DNA of 64,000 nucleotides from Alphaproteobacteria bacterium (lineage in GTDB: Bacteria; Pseudomonadota; Alphaproteobacteria; UBA828): contig JAJDUK010000034.1 of assembly GCA_022826665.1 (NCBI GenBank), positions 37,096 to 101,095 on the forward strand. Direction: 5' to 3'. The translations under genes and the position numbers were made by a program. Within the stretch, counting starts at the first letter, position 1; each line of letters starts with the position of its first letter. The notes under the pieces were generated by a model. That model ran no database searches and was not told the DNA's origin. It saw nothing but the letters and a program-made list of their open reading frames with translations. Below, piece after piece: positions 18,852 through 27,860 of this stretch.

Positions 18852-20429
18852 ATGGCACTCGCCCGCTGGGCCGCGACGGTCGGCGGCTACACCATGGGCT
18901 CGCGCGTTCTTGGATTCCTGCGCGACATCCTGATCGCGTCCGTTCTCGGCGCGAGCCCGGTCGCAGACGCCTTCTTCGTCGCGTTCAAGCTGCCCAACTT
19001 CCTGCGGCGGCTGTTCGCCGAAGGCGCATTCAACGCTGCCTTCGTGCCGCTCTTCGCGGGCACACTGGAGCGCGACGGGCGCGAGGCGGCCAAATCGTTC
19101 GCCGAGGACGTGCTGACCGTCCTGCTGTGGACGCTGCTCGTGCTGGTCATCGTCGCTCAGATCGTGATGCCGTGGCTCATGCACGTGCTGGCGCCGGGCT
19201 TTGCGGACGAGCCCGGCAAGCTCGATCTGACCGTGCAGCTCACACGCCTCACGTTCCCCTACATCCTCCTGATTTCGCTCGTCTCCCTCCTCGGCGGGGT
19301 GTTGAATTCTCTCTACCGCTTCGCCGCCGTGGCGTCGACGCCGATCCTGCTTAATCTCTGCCTGATCGGGGCCCTGCTCGGGCTCGCGCGCTGGACCGAG
19401 ACGCCGGGGCATGCGCTGGCGGTGGGTGTCACGGTCGGCGGCATCGTTCAGTTCGTCTGGCTGGTGGTCGCCGCCTCGCGTGCAGGGATGTCGCTCCGCC
19501 TGCGCCGGCCCCGGCTCACACCGGGGGTCAAGCGACTGTTGATCCTCGCCGCACCGGCGGCGCTCGGTGCCGGTGTCGCCCAGATCAATCTGGTCGTCGA
19601 CATCATCATCGCTTCGCTCTTGCCCAGCGGCTCCGTTTCCTTTCTCTATTACGCCGACCGCGTGAATCAGCTTCCCCTCGGCGTCGTCGGGGTCGCGGTC
19701 GGGACCGCGCTGCTGCCGCTGCTGAGCCGCCAGTTGCGGGCAGGCGAGACGGACGAGGCGTCGAACAGTCTGAACCGGGCGATCGAGATGGCGCTGCTCT
19801 TGGCAGTGCCGGCGGCGGTCGCGCTCATCGTCATCGCCGGCCCCGTGATCGCGGTCCTGTTCGAGCGCGGCGCCTTCGGCGTGACGGAGAGCGATGCCAC
19901 GGCCGGCGCGCTGGTCGCCTATGCCGCGGGGTTGCCCGCATTCGTGCTGATCAAGGTGCTGGCGCCCGGCTATTTCGCGCGCCAGGACACCAGGACGCCG
20001 GTGCGGATCGCCATCCTCTGCCTCGCGGTGAACGTCGTGCTGAACCTCGCCCTCATGGGCCCGCTCGCGCACGTCGGGATCGCGTTGGCAACCACGCTCG
20101 CCGGCTGGCTCAACGTCGGCCTTCTGGCTGCGGGCTTGGCCCGACGCGGCTTTCTCAAGCCGGACCGCAGGCTTAGGCGCCGGCTGCCTCGCATGATCGC
20201 GGCGTCCGCCGGCATGGCGGTCGTGCTCTGGGCGCTCGCGCTGGCCCTGGAGATGGCGCTGGAAGTGGCGGGCTTGCGCATCGCGGCGCTCGCCGCCCTC
20301 GTCGCCGCTGGTCTCGTCGTCTACGGCGCGCTCGCCATCGTCACAGGAATCGTTTCGGTGAGGGAAATGCGCGCGCTGTTGGCCCGGCAGCAACGGCAAG
20401 ACGAAGGACAAGACCAAGGCCAAGGTTGA
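18852..20429 (+). CDS. murJ: Lipid II flippase MurJ
   Basis: A 525-residue inner-membrane protein of the MOP superfamily with about 14 transmembrane helices. It flips the peptidoglycan precursor lipid II to the periplasmic side. Recognisable stretches are [36 protein letters not shown] and the following [16 protein letters not shown], both highly conserved in Mur[28 protein letters not shown] occurs near the middle. Length is normal. It is in the glnD-murJ-trpS plus-strand run. Confidence 0.97.
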   Translation: MALARWAATVGGYTMGSRVLGFLRDILIASVLGASPVADAFFVAFKLPNFLRRLFAEGAFNAAFVPLFAGTLERDGREAAKSFAEDVLTVLLWTLLVLVIVAQIVMPWLMHVLAPGFADEPGKLDLTVQLTRLTFPYILLISLVSLLGGVLNSLYRFAAVASTPILLNLCLIGALLGLARWTETPGHALAVGVTVGGIVQFVWLVVAASRAGMSLRLRRPRLTPGVKRLLILAAPAALGAGVAQINLVVDIIIASLLPSGSVSFLYYADRVNQLPLGVVGVAVGTALLPLLSRQLRAGETDEASNSLNRAIEMALLLAVPAAVALIVIAGPVIAVLFERGAFGVTESDATAGALVAYAAGLPAFVLIKVLAPGYFARQDTRTPVRIAILCLAVNVVLNLALMGPLAHVGIALATTLAGWLNVGLLAAGLARRGFLKPDRRLRRRLPRMIAASAGMAVVLWALALALEMALEVAGLRIAALAALVAAGLVVYGALAIVTGIVSVREMRALLARQQRQDEGQDQGQG

Positions 20430-20481
20430 CGGCGGCGCGCGAGGGCGCGATAAGGCGCGCCCCCGGTGGAGCGTTCCTGAC

Positions 20482-21474
20482 ATGAAGCGGGTCTTTTCCG
20501 GCGTACAGCCGACCGGCAACCTGCACCTCGGCAACTACCTCGGCGCGATCAAGAACTGGGTCGCGATGCAGCAGGAGTACGACTGCATTTATTGCATCGT
20601 CGATCTCCACGCGATCACGGTGGCGCAGGATCCGGAAGAGCTCACGAACAACACCCGCGAGGTCACGGCCGGGCTGATTGCCGCCGGGCTCGACCCCAAG
20701 ACCTGCATCATCTTCAACCAGAGCAGCGTGACGGGACACGCGGAGCTTGCCTGGATTCTCAACTGCTTCACTCCGCTCGGCTGGCTCAACCGCATGACGC
20801 AGTTCAAGGAGAAGGCGGGGAAGAAGCGGGATAGCGCGCTCCTCGGCCTCTATGCCTACCCGGTGCTGATGGCCGCCGACATCCTGCTCTACCACGCGAC
20901 GGCCGTGCCGGTGGGCGAGGACCAGAAGCAGCACCTGGAGCTTTCGCGCGACATTGCGAGCGCCTTCAATCGCGCCTACGACGTGGAATTCTTTCCCCTG
21001 CCCGAGCCGATGATCTTCGGCGCCGCGACGCGAGTGATGAGCCTGAGAGACGGGCGCAACAAGATGAGCAAGTCGGACGGGTCCGACTACGCGCGGATCA
21101 ATCTGACCGATGATGCCGACACGATCGCGCTCAAGATCAAGCGTGCCAAGACCGATTCCGAGCCCGGCCTGGCCCACGACCTCGAGCGGCGTCCCGAAGC
21201 GGCGAACCTGTTGAGCATTTACGCGGCGCTGGCCGACGAGCCCATCGAGAGGGTGGCCGCCGAGCATTCCCTGATGGGTTTTGCCGACTTCAAGGGCAAG
21301 CTCGCCGATCTCGCGATCGAGACGCTCGGCCCGCTCGCTGCACGCATGCGTGAGCTGTTGGCGGACCCCGGCTACATCGACGAGGTGCTCGCCGACGGCG
21401 CCGCGCGCGCCCGGCACATCGCGGACGCCAACCTTGCCGAAGTGCGGCGCATTATGGGGCTGCTCGACGCCTGA
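20482..21474 (+). CDS. trpS: Tryptophanyl-tRNA synthetase
   Basis: A 330-residue class Ic aminoacyl-tRNA synthetase that charges tRNA-Trp. The HIGH-like motif is [12 protein letters not shown] (residues 11-22) and the KMSKS loop is K194-M-S-K-S198 in [40 protein letters not shown] is the conserved tryptophan-site region. Length is normal for bacterial TrpRS. It follows murJ after 52 bases. Confidence 0.98.
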   Translation: MKRVFSGVQPTGNLHLGNYLGAIKNWVAMQQEYDCIYCIVDLHAITVAQDPEELTNNTREVTAGLIAAGLDPKTCIIFNQSSVTGHAELAWILNCFTPLGWLNRMTQFKEKAGKKRDSALLGLYAYPVLMAADILLYHATAVPVGEDQKQHLELSRDIASAFNRAYDVEFFPLPEPMIFGAATRVMSLRDGRNKMSKSDGSDYARINLTDDADTIALKIKRAKTDSEPGLAHDLERRPEAANLLSIYAALADEPIERVAAEHSLMGFADFKGKLADLAIETLGPLAARMRELLADPGYIDEVLADGAARARHIADANLAEVRRIMGLLDA

Positions 21475-21605
21475 GCGGCTCCGGGCAGCGCTTTGCGGCC
21501 CAAGTCAGCGACAAAACTGCACGATTACAGACTTTTCGCTTGCGCTACTTGAGCGGGAGGCGCATGTAACGTGCGCATCCCCATACGCACGACGCTGTTT
21601 TTCCG

Positions 21606-22520
21606 ATGGAGATCTATCTCCCAATCGCCGAGCTTTCAGCCAATGCGCTGATTCTGCTCGTTCTCGGCGGCGGGGTGGGCTTGCTGTCGGGCATGTTCGG
21701 CGTGGGCGGCGGCTTTCTGATGACACCCCTCCTGATCTTCCTCGGGGTGACGCCCTCGGTCGCCGTTGGAACCGGTACCAACCTGATCATCGCGTCGTCG
21801 GTCTCCGGCACGATGGCGCACTGGCGCCGCGGCAACGTCGACTTTCTGATTGGTGCGCTGATCTCCTGCGGCGGCGCGGGTGGCGCCTGGCTCGGCGCCT
21901 TCCTCTTCAAGCTGCTCAGCGACGCGGGCCAGATCGACCTGGTGATATCGCTCTCCTACGTGCTGTTTCTCGGGGTGGTCGGCTGCCTGATGGCGGTGGA
22001 GAGCGTGAGGGCGACGGTGCGGCGCCAGCGCACGGCGCGCCGCAAGGCGCACCACCACATCTGGATTCACGGGTTGCCGCTCAAGCTGCGCTTCCGCCGC
22101 TCTCGCCTCTACGTCAGCGCGATCCCGGCGTTCGTCCTTGGCTTCCTCATGGGCATCATTGCCTCCATCATGGGCGTCGGCGGCGGGTTCTTCATGGTGC
22201 CGGCGATGATCTACCTGATCGGCATGCCGACGGCGGTGGTGGTGGGCACTTCGTTGCTCGGGATCATCGTGATCAGCTCGGTTTCCTGCTTCGCCCACGC
22301 CATCAACAACAACAACGTGGACATCATCCTCGGCCTTCTGCTGGCGGTCGGCGCCGTCATCGGCGCCCAGTACGGCACGCGGCTCGGCGGGCGCATTCGG
22401 GCGGAGCATCTCCGGGGCCTGCTCGCCCTCATGGTGCTTGCGGTGGGTGGCCGGCTGGCGTACTCGCTGGTGGTGATGCCCGACGATCCCTTCGCGGTCG
22501 CACCGCTGTGGGGGAACTGA
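21606..22520 (+). CDS. TauE/SafE (TSUP) family sulfite exporter-like permease
   Basis: A 304-residue membrane protein with about eight helices and the two TSUP repeats: GGGVGLLSGMFGVGGGFLMTPLL near the N terminus and LMGIIASIMGVGGGFFMVPAM in the second half. The family exports sulfite, sulfoacetate and other small organosulfur or organic anions. A hydrophilic loop (RRQRTARRKAHHHIWIHG) separates the halves. Its TGA overlaps the ATG of the next gene (TGATG), so it is translationally coupled to the TIGR02186 protein. Confidence 0.92.
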   Translation: MEIYLPIAELSANALILLVLGGGVGLLSGMFGVGGGFLMTPLLIFLGVTPSVAVGTGTNLIIASSVSGTMAHWRRGNVDFLIGALISCGGAGGAWLGAFLFKLLSDAGQIDLVISLSYVLFLGVVGCLMAVESVRATVRRQRTARRKAHHHIWIHGLPLKLRFRRSRLYVSAIPAFVLGFLMGIIASIMGVGGGFFMVPAMIYLIGMPTAVVVGTSLLGIIVISSVSCFAHAINNNNVDIILGLLLAVGAVIGAQYGTRLGGRIRAEHLRGLLALMVLAVGGRLAYSLVVMPDDPFAVAPLWGN

Positions 22521-23275
22521 TGCGGCGCGTGCTCCAACTGCTCGGGATGGTCTTCGCCGTCGGCGTCGCGGCAGTGCCCGCCGCGGCACAGGAGCACGAC
22601 GAGCCCTTGCTGATCGCGCTCTCGACCCAGCGTATCGAGATCGACTCGAACTTCGCCGGCACCTCGATCCTGCTCTTCGGTGCGACCGACATGGCGGGCG
22701 ACGTCGTGGTCTCCGTGCGCGGGCCGGAGGAGCCGGTGGTGGTGCGCCGCAAGCTGCGGTCCGTCGGCGTCTGGGTCAACCAGGAAGCGATCGCTTTCCG
22801 CAACGTGCCCGGCTACTACTTCGTCGCTGCCTCAAGCCCGCTCGAAGACATTGCACCCGAGGAGTTTCTCAATCGCGAGCAACTGGGCTCGAAGCGCCTG
22901 CTGCTGGAGGCAATCTGGTTCGACACGTCGGGCGATGCGGACGAGTTCCGCGCCGCCCTGCATCGCCATAGGGAGAGTGATTTGCTGTACAAGTCGGAGC
23001 CGGGCGTGGTCGAGTTCATCGACGAGCGGTTGTTCCGCACCACGATCGACCTGCCCGCCCACGTGCCGACCGGCGAGTACCTGGTGGAGGGGATGCTCCT
23101 GGTCGACGGCGAAGTGCTCAGCACCCGGACTTCGGGACTCACCATCGAGAAGGCGGGCTTCTCGGCGGACATTTCCACCTTCGCGCGGACGGACGAAGCC
23201 CTCTACGGCGTCATTGCTATCGCGCTCGCGCTGGTGGCAGGATGGTTGGGCAGCTTCGCCTTCCGCAAGGGCTGA
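22520..23275 (+). CDS. TIGR02186/Alph_Pro_TM family protein
   Basis: A 251-residue protein with an N-terminal signal peptide (MRRVLQLLGMVFAVGVAA, cleaving near AAAQ). It has a periplasmic beta-rich domain (PLLIALSTQRIEIDSNFAGTSI opening, the family signature). One C-terminal transmembrane helix (ALYGVIAIALALVAGWLGSFAF) leaves a short basic cytoplasmic end. The family is restricted to Alphaproteobacteria, has no established function and is regularly encoded beside TauE-type exporters, as here. The overlapping TGATG junction suggests it is a partner or accessory subunit of the exporter; that role is inference. Confidence 0.9.
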   Translation: MRRVLQLLGMVFAVGVAAVPAAAQEHDEPLLIALSTQRIEIDSNFAGTSILLFGATDMAGDVVVSVRGPEEPVVVRRKLRSVGVWVNQEAIAFRNVPGYYFVAASSPLEDIAPEEFLNREQLGSKRLLLEAIWFDTSGDADEFRAALHRHRESDLLYKSEPGVVEFIDERLFRTTIDLPAHVPTGEYLVEGMLLVDGEVLSTRTSGLTIEKAGFSADISTFARTDEALYGVIAIALALVAGWLGSFAFRKG

Positions 23276-23296
23276 GGACGCGGCGGGATCGATGCG

Positions 23297-23803
23297 ATGA
23301 CCGAGCAGGCGCCGCCCGAAACGGACGCGGCCCACGTCGCCGGGCAGGTCACCTTCTTGGTCTGCGTCGCGGACGACGGCCATTCCGAAGTGGCGGCGCG
23401 GTTCGCCGCGCTGCGCGCCCGCAATTCCGGCGGCCGCGTGGCACTCATTCACGTGGTGCAGCCGCCGGAGTTCCAGCACTGGGCGGCGGTCGGTGAGCTG
23501 ATGCGGCAGGAGACGCGGGAGGAGGCGGAAGCCCTCCTCCAGTCCATCGCCGCCAAGGTGGAGGACGTCACCGGAGAGCCGCCGAGCGTGGCGGTGCGCG
23601 AGGGCGGCATCGGCGACGAGATTCTGGGCCACGTGGCCGAGAACGAAGCGATCAACCTTCTGGTCGTCGGCGCCGCGCCGCCTGATCAGGGGCAGGGATC
23701 GCTGATTTCCTGGTTGGCCGGGCAGCTTGCCGGCCAGCTCAACATTCCGCTCGTGGTCGTACCCGGCAACCTGAACGATCAGCAGCTCCAGGATTTGACA
23801 TAG
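23297..23803 (+). CDS. Universal stress protein (UspA) family
   Basis: A 168-residue single-domain USP with the Rossmann-like alpha/beta fold: FLVCVADDGHSEVAARFAALRA at the N terminus, RVALIHVV as the second strand, NLLVVGAAPP as the fourth strand, and NIPLVVVPG at the C terminus. The usual ATP loop G-x2-G-x9-G-(S/T) is weak (APPDQGQGSLISWLAGQLAG), so nucleotide binding is uncertain. It lies 21 bases after the TIGR02186 gene, giving an exporter, membrane-anchored and stress-protein trio. Its TAG stop coincides with the first three bases of a degenerate copy of the repeat described at 9004. Confidence 0.85.
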   Translation: MTEQAPPETDAAHVAGQVTFLVCVADDGHSEVAARFAALRARNSGGRVALIHVVQPPEFQHWAAVGELMRQETREEAEALLQSIAAKVEDVTGEPPSVAVREGGIGDEILGHVAENEAINLLVVGAAPPDQGQGSLISWLAGQLAGQLNIPLVVVPGNLNDQQLQDLT

Positions 23804-23834
23804 CCCGCAGTTCTCACCACGGTCGCGGCCGTCG
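23801..23834 (+). repeat. Degenerate copy of the TAGCCCGCA repeat end
   Basis: Bases 23801-23824 match the arm of the 9004-9303 element at 21 of 24 positions, in the orientation starting with TAG, and similarity continues into CGGCC. The TAG is the stop codon of the universal stress protein gene. No partner arm is recognisable downstream before nfu, so this looks like a solo, decayed end. Confidence 0.55.
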
Positions 23835-23873
23835 TCGCACCCCATTTCGGATGCCGGAGACGAGATCCGGCGC

Positions 23874-23979
23874 TGTGGATAATCTGTGGAGCAATTGAAA
23901 TTTATCCATAAATAAAAAGCATAGATATGTGAATAAATGATATAACTATTGGGCTTGACCTGATCGGCACTCTGGATAA
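23874..23979. other. AT-rich cluster of DnaA-box-like sites (candidate oriC or DnaA-controlled region)
   Basis: A perfect DnaA box TTATCCACA (minus strand, 23874-23882) is followed by three one-mismatch relatives: TTATCCATA (plus, 23902-23910), TTATTCACA (minus, 23928-23936) and TTATCCAGA (minus, 23971-23979). The 70 bases 23881-23950 contain only 16 G or C, in a window otherwise about two thirds G+C. Boxes plus an AT-rich unwinding-type stretch in a 213-base gap is what a bacterial origin looks like. Alternatively it is a DnaA-regulated promoter for the nfu gene. A TTGACC at 23955-23960 could be a -35, but no good -10 follows. Confidence 0.5.
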
Positions 23980-24016
23980 CGGTTAGGCGCCCACTTTGGG
24001 CAGGGTTGGGAAAAGC

Positions 24017-24574
24017 ATGTTCATTCAGACCGAGCGGACCCCGAACCCGGCGACATTAAAATTCCTGCCCGGAGAGGCGGTGATGTCGTCTGGGACTGTG
24101 GACTTCCGCGATGTCGAATCGGCGGAGCGTTCGCCGCTTGCGCGGCGGCTGTTTCAGGTCGAGGGCGTCACCGGCGTTTTCTTCGGTGGCGACTTCGTCT
24201 CTGTCTCCAAGTCCGATGATGCCGACTGGCAGTTGCTGAAACCCGTGATCCTCGGCGTGATCATGGAGCACTTCGTGGCGGGCCATCCGCTCCTCCTCGA
24301 CGATGCCGCGCAGACGGCAGAGGAGGCGGCGGACGAAGGCGCCGATGCGGAGATCGTCGGCCAGATCAAGGAGCTGCTCGATACGAGGGTACGGCCCGCC
24401 GTCGCTCAGGACGGCGGGGACATCATCTATCGCGGATTCCAAAACGGCATCGTGATGCTTCAACTGCAGGGATCGTGTCAGGGCTGTCCCAGCTCGACCA
24501 TGACCCTGAAGATGGGCATCGAGAACATGCTGAAACACTACATCCCGGAAGTCGTGGAGGTGCGCGCCGTCTAG
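24017..24574 (+). CDS. Nfu-type iron-sulfur cluster carrier (NifU family)
   Basis: A 185-residue protein with an N-terminal Nfu_N domain (MFIQTERTPNPATLKFLPGE) and a C-terminal NifU-like domain. The latter has DTRVRPAVAQDGGDIIYRGF and the cluster-binding CXXC in GSCQGCPSSTMTLKMGIENML. Such proteins receive Fe-S clusters from the scaffold and deliver them to target enzymes. Length and domain order are those of the alphaproteobacterial/mitochondrial Nfu1 type. The 213-base upstream gap carries the AT-rich DnaA-box cluster. Confidence 0.96.
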   Translation: MFIQTERTPNPATLKFLPGEAVMSSGTVDFRDVESAERSPLARRLFQVEGVTGVFFGGDFVSVSKSDDADWQLLKPVILGVIMEHFVAGHPLLLDDAAQTAEEAADEGADAEIVGQIKELLDTRVRPAVAQDGGDIIYRGFQNGIVMLQLQGSCQGCPSSTMTLKMGIENMLKHYIPEVVEVRAV

Positions 24575-24622
24575 TACGGCTCGTGCGCTCCCGGCGAAGC
24601 CGGGGGAGGGAGTTAGGGCGTT

Positions 24623-26080
24623 TTGATCAGTGCCGAGGGGCGGGCCCCTGCGCGCGCGCGCAGGGGGAGTGCCCGGTGTTCCCGGCGGAACGCGCTCGCC
24701 GCGCCGGCGGAATCGGCGAGCGGTCAGGGGGTCGTTTCCCTGTCAGCGCTTGGCGCGTGGGGAGTTGCGGCACTCGCGGCTCTCGTCTTGACCGCTGCCG
24801 GCGCCCAACCGATCAAGCCCGCCGCCGCCCGGGACGCATCGCCGTTGGGCTTCCTCGCCGCCGGGCCAGTGCCGATGACCGACGCCGTGGCGGAAGCGCC
24901 CGCACCCGCAGCCGATTCACCGTCGGTGCTCGACCGCTTCAATTTGGTCTTCTCACTGTCGGAGGCTGCACCTCAGGACATCCTCCCGCTCGCAGTGGTT
25001 GACCGGCTTCTTTCACTGGCACTCGTTCCTCCCGGTGATCCGCGGGAAGCCGCGTGGCAAGTGACGGCGGTTGTGCCGGATCGGCCGATCACCGCGTCGC
25101 CCCGCTACGCGCCGACGATCATGCGGCTCGGGACGCTGCAGGCTGAAGATCCGCCGCCGCTACCCCCGCTGGTGTCGAAGCCGCGCAAGCTGGCGCACAC
25201 CGGCCCGAGCGACACGATACCGTCGGTTGTGCTCAAGCCTCCAATAAGGGGCACTTCGGCCAACGCCGTCATCGCGCGCTTCGAGTCGATCGGCTACGAC
25301 CTCGACCAGGTGCGGAGGGCGGCCAGCCCCGTGCCGCGCTTCTATCTCGATGCGCTCCCGCGCGATCTCGCCGGCATGTCGCCGATCAGTGCAAAGAAGC
25401 GGCTTTTCTTCCAGGCGGTCCTCCCGATCGTTCTTCAGGTCAACGAGGAGATCACCGTCGACCGCTGGCGGCTGGAGCGACTGGTAGACAGGTTCACGCG
25501 GGCCGACACGCCCTCACCTGCCGACACGATCTCGTCCGCCGACCGGGAATGGCTCGCCACAATGGCCGATCTCTACGGAACGGACCCACTCGACGTGCGG
25601 GAGCTTCTGAACCGGATGGATGTCGTGCCGCCCTCGCTGGCGCTGGCACAGGCGGCGGAAGAGTCGGGGTGGGGTACCTCCCGCTTCGCGCGGCAGGGCA
25701 ACGCGCTCTTCGGTCAATACACCTACAAGGCCAAGTCCGGCATCCTGCCCGCGCGGCGCGATGCGGACAGAAGGCATCGCGTGCGCAGCCACGACAACCT
25801 GCTCGCAGCGGTGCGCGCCTATGTCCACAACCTCAACAGCCATTGGGCCTATGATGACTTCCGCCGCCGGCGGGCTCAGCTGCGCCAGGATGGTGGCCAA
25901 ATTAGCGGCTACACTCTGGCCGGCGAGCTGCGGACCTATTCAGAGCGACGCGGGGCTTACGTAGAGAGCATCCGCCGGATCATTCGGCAGAACCGGCTCG
26001 GCGACTTCGACCGGGCGTGGTTGTACAACCGCCAGTGGACGGCGGTGATTGGCCCGCCGAGCAGGCGTCCGCCCATCTGA
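24623..26080 (+). CDS. Bax-like glucosaminidase domain protein (predicted peptidoglycan hydrolase)
   Basis: A 485-residue protein. After an Arg-rich N terminus there is one hydrophobic segment (SLSALGAWGVAALAALVLTAAGA, about 38-60) acting as signal or anchor. A Pro/Ala-rich low-complexity region runs to about 200, and a C-terminal glucosaminidase domain follows. The latter has VPPSLALAQAAEESGWGTSRFARQGNALFGQYTY, the signature of the Bax/COG2992 family with the catalytic Glu in AEESGWG. Probably cleaves peptidoglycan glycan strands in the periplasm. The start is a TTG at 24623; no better ATG precedes the membrane segment. A small hairpin (CCCGGC-gaa-GCCGGG) lies just upstream. Confidence 0.85.
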   Translation: MISAEGRAPARARRGSARCSRRNALAAPAESASGQGVVSLSALGAWGVAALAALVLTAAGAQPIKPAAARDASPLGFLAAGPVPMTDAVAEAPAPAADSPSVLDRFNLVFSLSEAAPQDILPLAVVDRLLSLALVPPGDPREAAWQVTAVVPDRPITASPRYAPTIMRLGTLQAEDPPPLPPLVSKPRKLAHTGPSDTIPSVVLKPPIRGTSANAVIARFESIGYDLDQVRRAASPVPRFYLDALPRDLAGMSPISAKKRLFFQAVLPIVLQVNEEITVDRWRLERLVDRFTRADTPSPADTISSADREWLATMADLYGTDPLDVRELLNRMDVVPPSLALAQAAEESGWGTSRFARQGNALFGQYTYKAKSGILPARRDADRRHRVRSHDNLLAAVRAYVHNLNSHWAYDDFRRRRAQLRQDGGQISGYTLAGELRTYSERRGAYVESIRRIIRQNRLGDFDRAWLYNRQWTAVIGPPSRRPPI

Positions 26081-26133
26081 TCAGTCGGCTGCGTGCGCAG
26101 GCGGTTAGTGGGAACCGCCGGTCGCGCGCGCCG

Positions 26134-27171
26134 TCAAGGCACAACGAACTGCAGGCCGAACCAGCGCCAACGCCCCGCCTCGGCGGGAGCAGTACAGTTG
26201 AGCCGGGCCCGGCCGGGCGGGAACGGCCCGTCAAAGTTGACCTGCACGCGTCCACCTTCCTCGTGCTCGATGGTGGCAACGATGCCGCCCGACGCGAAGC
26301 AGGCGAGGGCGTTGCGGTTCGCCAGCGGCGGCTCGATCGTAAAGCCGATCACCGGCGGGTTCTGCTCCAAGATCTGATCTGCCGGCGTCACGTCGCGGGC
26401 GCCAAGCGACAGGGTGTCCACGATCAGCTTGAAGCGGTCGAACTCGCCGTAGCGCTGATTTAGCGCGAAGCGCGGCAAGTTGAGCGTGTCCGAATGCGCT
26501 CCGACGGCGCCGGAGTGTTGGCCGAAGGCCGCGGTGAAGCCGAGCTCCGCGACGAGCGTTCGCAGGGCGCCGTTCCATTCGCCGTAGGGGTAGGCGAAGA
26601 GCGCGGCGTCTATGCCGAGCTCCTCCTGAATTCGTTGGCGTGCCTTCTCAAGGTCTTCTCTGTTTGCCGCGTCGTCGTTCTGCCACATGCGTCCGTGCGC
26701 GGCGCCGTGATTGCCGATAGTCACGCCAGCCTCGACCAGCTGGCGGAGCTCGTCCCAGCTCATGATGCTCGCGTGACCCAGATCGACAGGATCGGTGGAG
26801 ACGAACACGGTGAAAGGGAAGCCCGCGGCCTCGAATCGCGGCCATCCCTCGACGAAGGTCGAGCGCGTGGCGTCGTCGATGGTGATGCCGATGGTGCGAT
26901 CCGGCAGCGGCTGCCCGGCGTCGAGTGCTGCAAGGATTTCGGGCACCGGCAACACGGTGTAGCCGCCGCTCGCGAGGTGCTCGATGTGCGCCTCGAATTG
27001 GTCGATGGTGACGCTCGTCGACGGATACGCGTCTTCGCCGAAGCGGTGATATTGCAGGATGACGGCCGAATCTGCGGCGACTGCCGGCCCGATGCCGGTC
27101 GCAATCGTGGCGGCCATGGTCAGGGCTGCCCACGCGACGCGGGTTGAGCGGAGGAGCCGGCGGAAGTTCAT
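26134..27171 (-). CDS. Secreted polysaccharide deacetylase family protein
   Basis: A 345-residue protein with a signal peptide (RRLLRSTRVAWAALTMAATIATG..., ending near PAVAA) and a NodB-homology carbohydrate esterase 4 domain. Motif 1 appears as GITIDDATRST (with the Asp pair), motif 2 as IGNHGAAHG, and a later FAYPYGEW. The GNHGAAHG form (instead of SHT-H) keeps both His residues. A C-terminal beta-type domain of about 100 residues (GFTIEPPLANRNALACFASGG onward) is not recognised. Likely acts on peptidoglycan or another periplasmic glycan. The ATG overlaps the stop of the VanX-like gene (ATGA). Confidence 0.88.
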   Translation of the reverse strand: MNFRRLLRSTRVAWAALTMAATIATGIGPAVAADSAVILQYHRFGEDAYPSTSVTIDQFEAHIEHLASGGYTVLPVPEILAALDAGQPLPDRTIGITIDDATRSTFVEGWPRFEAAGFPFTVFVSTDPVDLGHASIMSWDELRQLVEAGVTIGNHGAAHGRMWQNDDAANREDLEKARQRIQEELGIDAALFAYPYGEWNGALRTLVAELGFTAAFGQHSGAVGAHSDTLNLPRFALNQRYGEFDRFKLIVDTLSLGARDVTPADQILEQNPPVIGFTIEPPLANRNALACFASGGIVATIEHEEGGRVQVNFDGPFPPGRARLNCTAPAEAGRWRWFGLQFVVP

Positions 27172-27731
27172 GAGGCCATCAATCCGGTGCCTGCCGCCGA
27201 GTCCCAGAGCAAGGGATAACGGCGGGGTGTGAACATCTGATAGTGCCACCATTCGTTGAGATAGTAATCCCAGCCGGCCGACGCCATCAGGCCGAGAAGC
27301 AGCATACGGTTGCGCTGGGCCGCCGGCGTCGGTGCGGTGCTGCCGTGGAACGCGCGCGGCGTCAGGTCGTCGAAACCGGTGCCCATGTCCAGCGGCACTC
27401 CGGTCTCCCGGTCCGCGAGGCTGAGATCGACCGCGACGCCACGCGAATGCGGCGATCCGCGCCGCGGGTCCGCGAGGAAGGTCGGGTCCGGACACTGCCG
27501 CCAGAGCGCCCATTGCGCCTCCACCGGCCGATAGCCGTCGAAGACGATCAGTTTCAGGCCCTGGGCGGCAGCGAGTTCAATGGCGCGTTCCAACAGCGCC
27601 GCGGCTTCGCGGTGCAGGTAACACGCCGCCCGGCGATAGATGCGGCGGCCGGTGACGTTGTCGTCGGTGGCGTAGGCGAGCGCCAGTGATACATCGAAGC
27701 GCGGCGGTGCGATCTCGACCAGGTCGGTCAT
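27168..27731 (-). CDS. D-alanyl-D-alanine dipeptidase (VanX/DdpX, M15D family)
   Basis: A 187-residue zinc dipeptidase of peptidase family M15D. Zinc and substrate motifs seen are the basic KLIVFDGYRP, SPHSRGVAVDLSL (S-x-H-x6-D type metal site) and NEWWHYQ (catalytic Glu and zinc His). The family hydrolyses D-Ala-D-Ala. In Gram-negatives it recycles peptidoglycan-derived dipeptide rather than conferring vancomycin resistance. No signal peptide, so cytoplasmic. It is the first gene of a two-gene minus-strand unit with the deacetylase, suggesting a cell-wall turnover function shared with the nearby Bax-like gene. Confidence 0.92.
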   Translation of the reverse strand: MTDLVEIAPPRFDVSLALAYATDDNVTGRRIYRRAACYLHREAAALLERAIELAAAQGLKLIVFDGYRPVEAQWALWRQCPDPTFLADPRRGSPHSRGVAVDLSLADRETGVPLDMGTGFDDLTPRAFHGSTAPTPAAQRNRMLLLGLMASAGWDYYLNEWWHYQMFTPRRYPLLWDSAAGTGLMAS

Positions 27732-27860
27732 GAACCCCAGGGTGTCGCGGATGCGGGCAAGCGCAAAAATAGCACCGGTTCGTCCTGCGGCGCATTGTTG
27801 CGGCCGGTGCCGGGCGAATGTTAGAGCCGCGGACGACGGGAAGACGGCACAGCTCGGCTC

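Noticed and set aside
24590..24610. CCCGGC-gaa-GCCGGG hairpin as a terminator after nfu
   Set aside because: No T-run follows, and the right arm overlaps the probable ribosome-binding region of the next gene.
27168..27731. VanX homologue as a vancomycin-resistance gene
   Set aside because: No vanH, vanA, vanS or vanR is nearby and the host is Gram-negative; recycling of D-Ala-D-Ala is the ordinary role.
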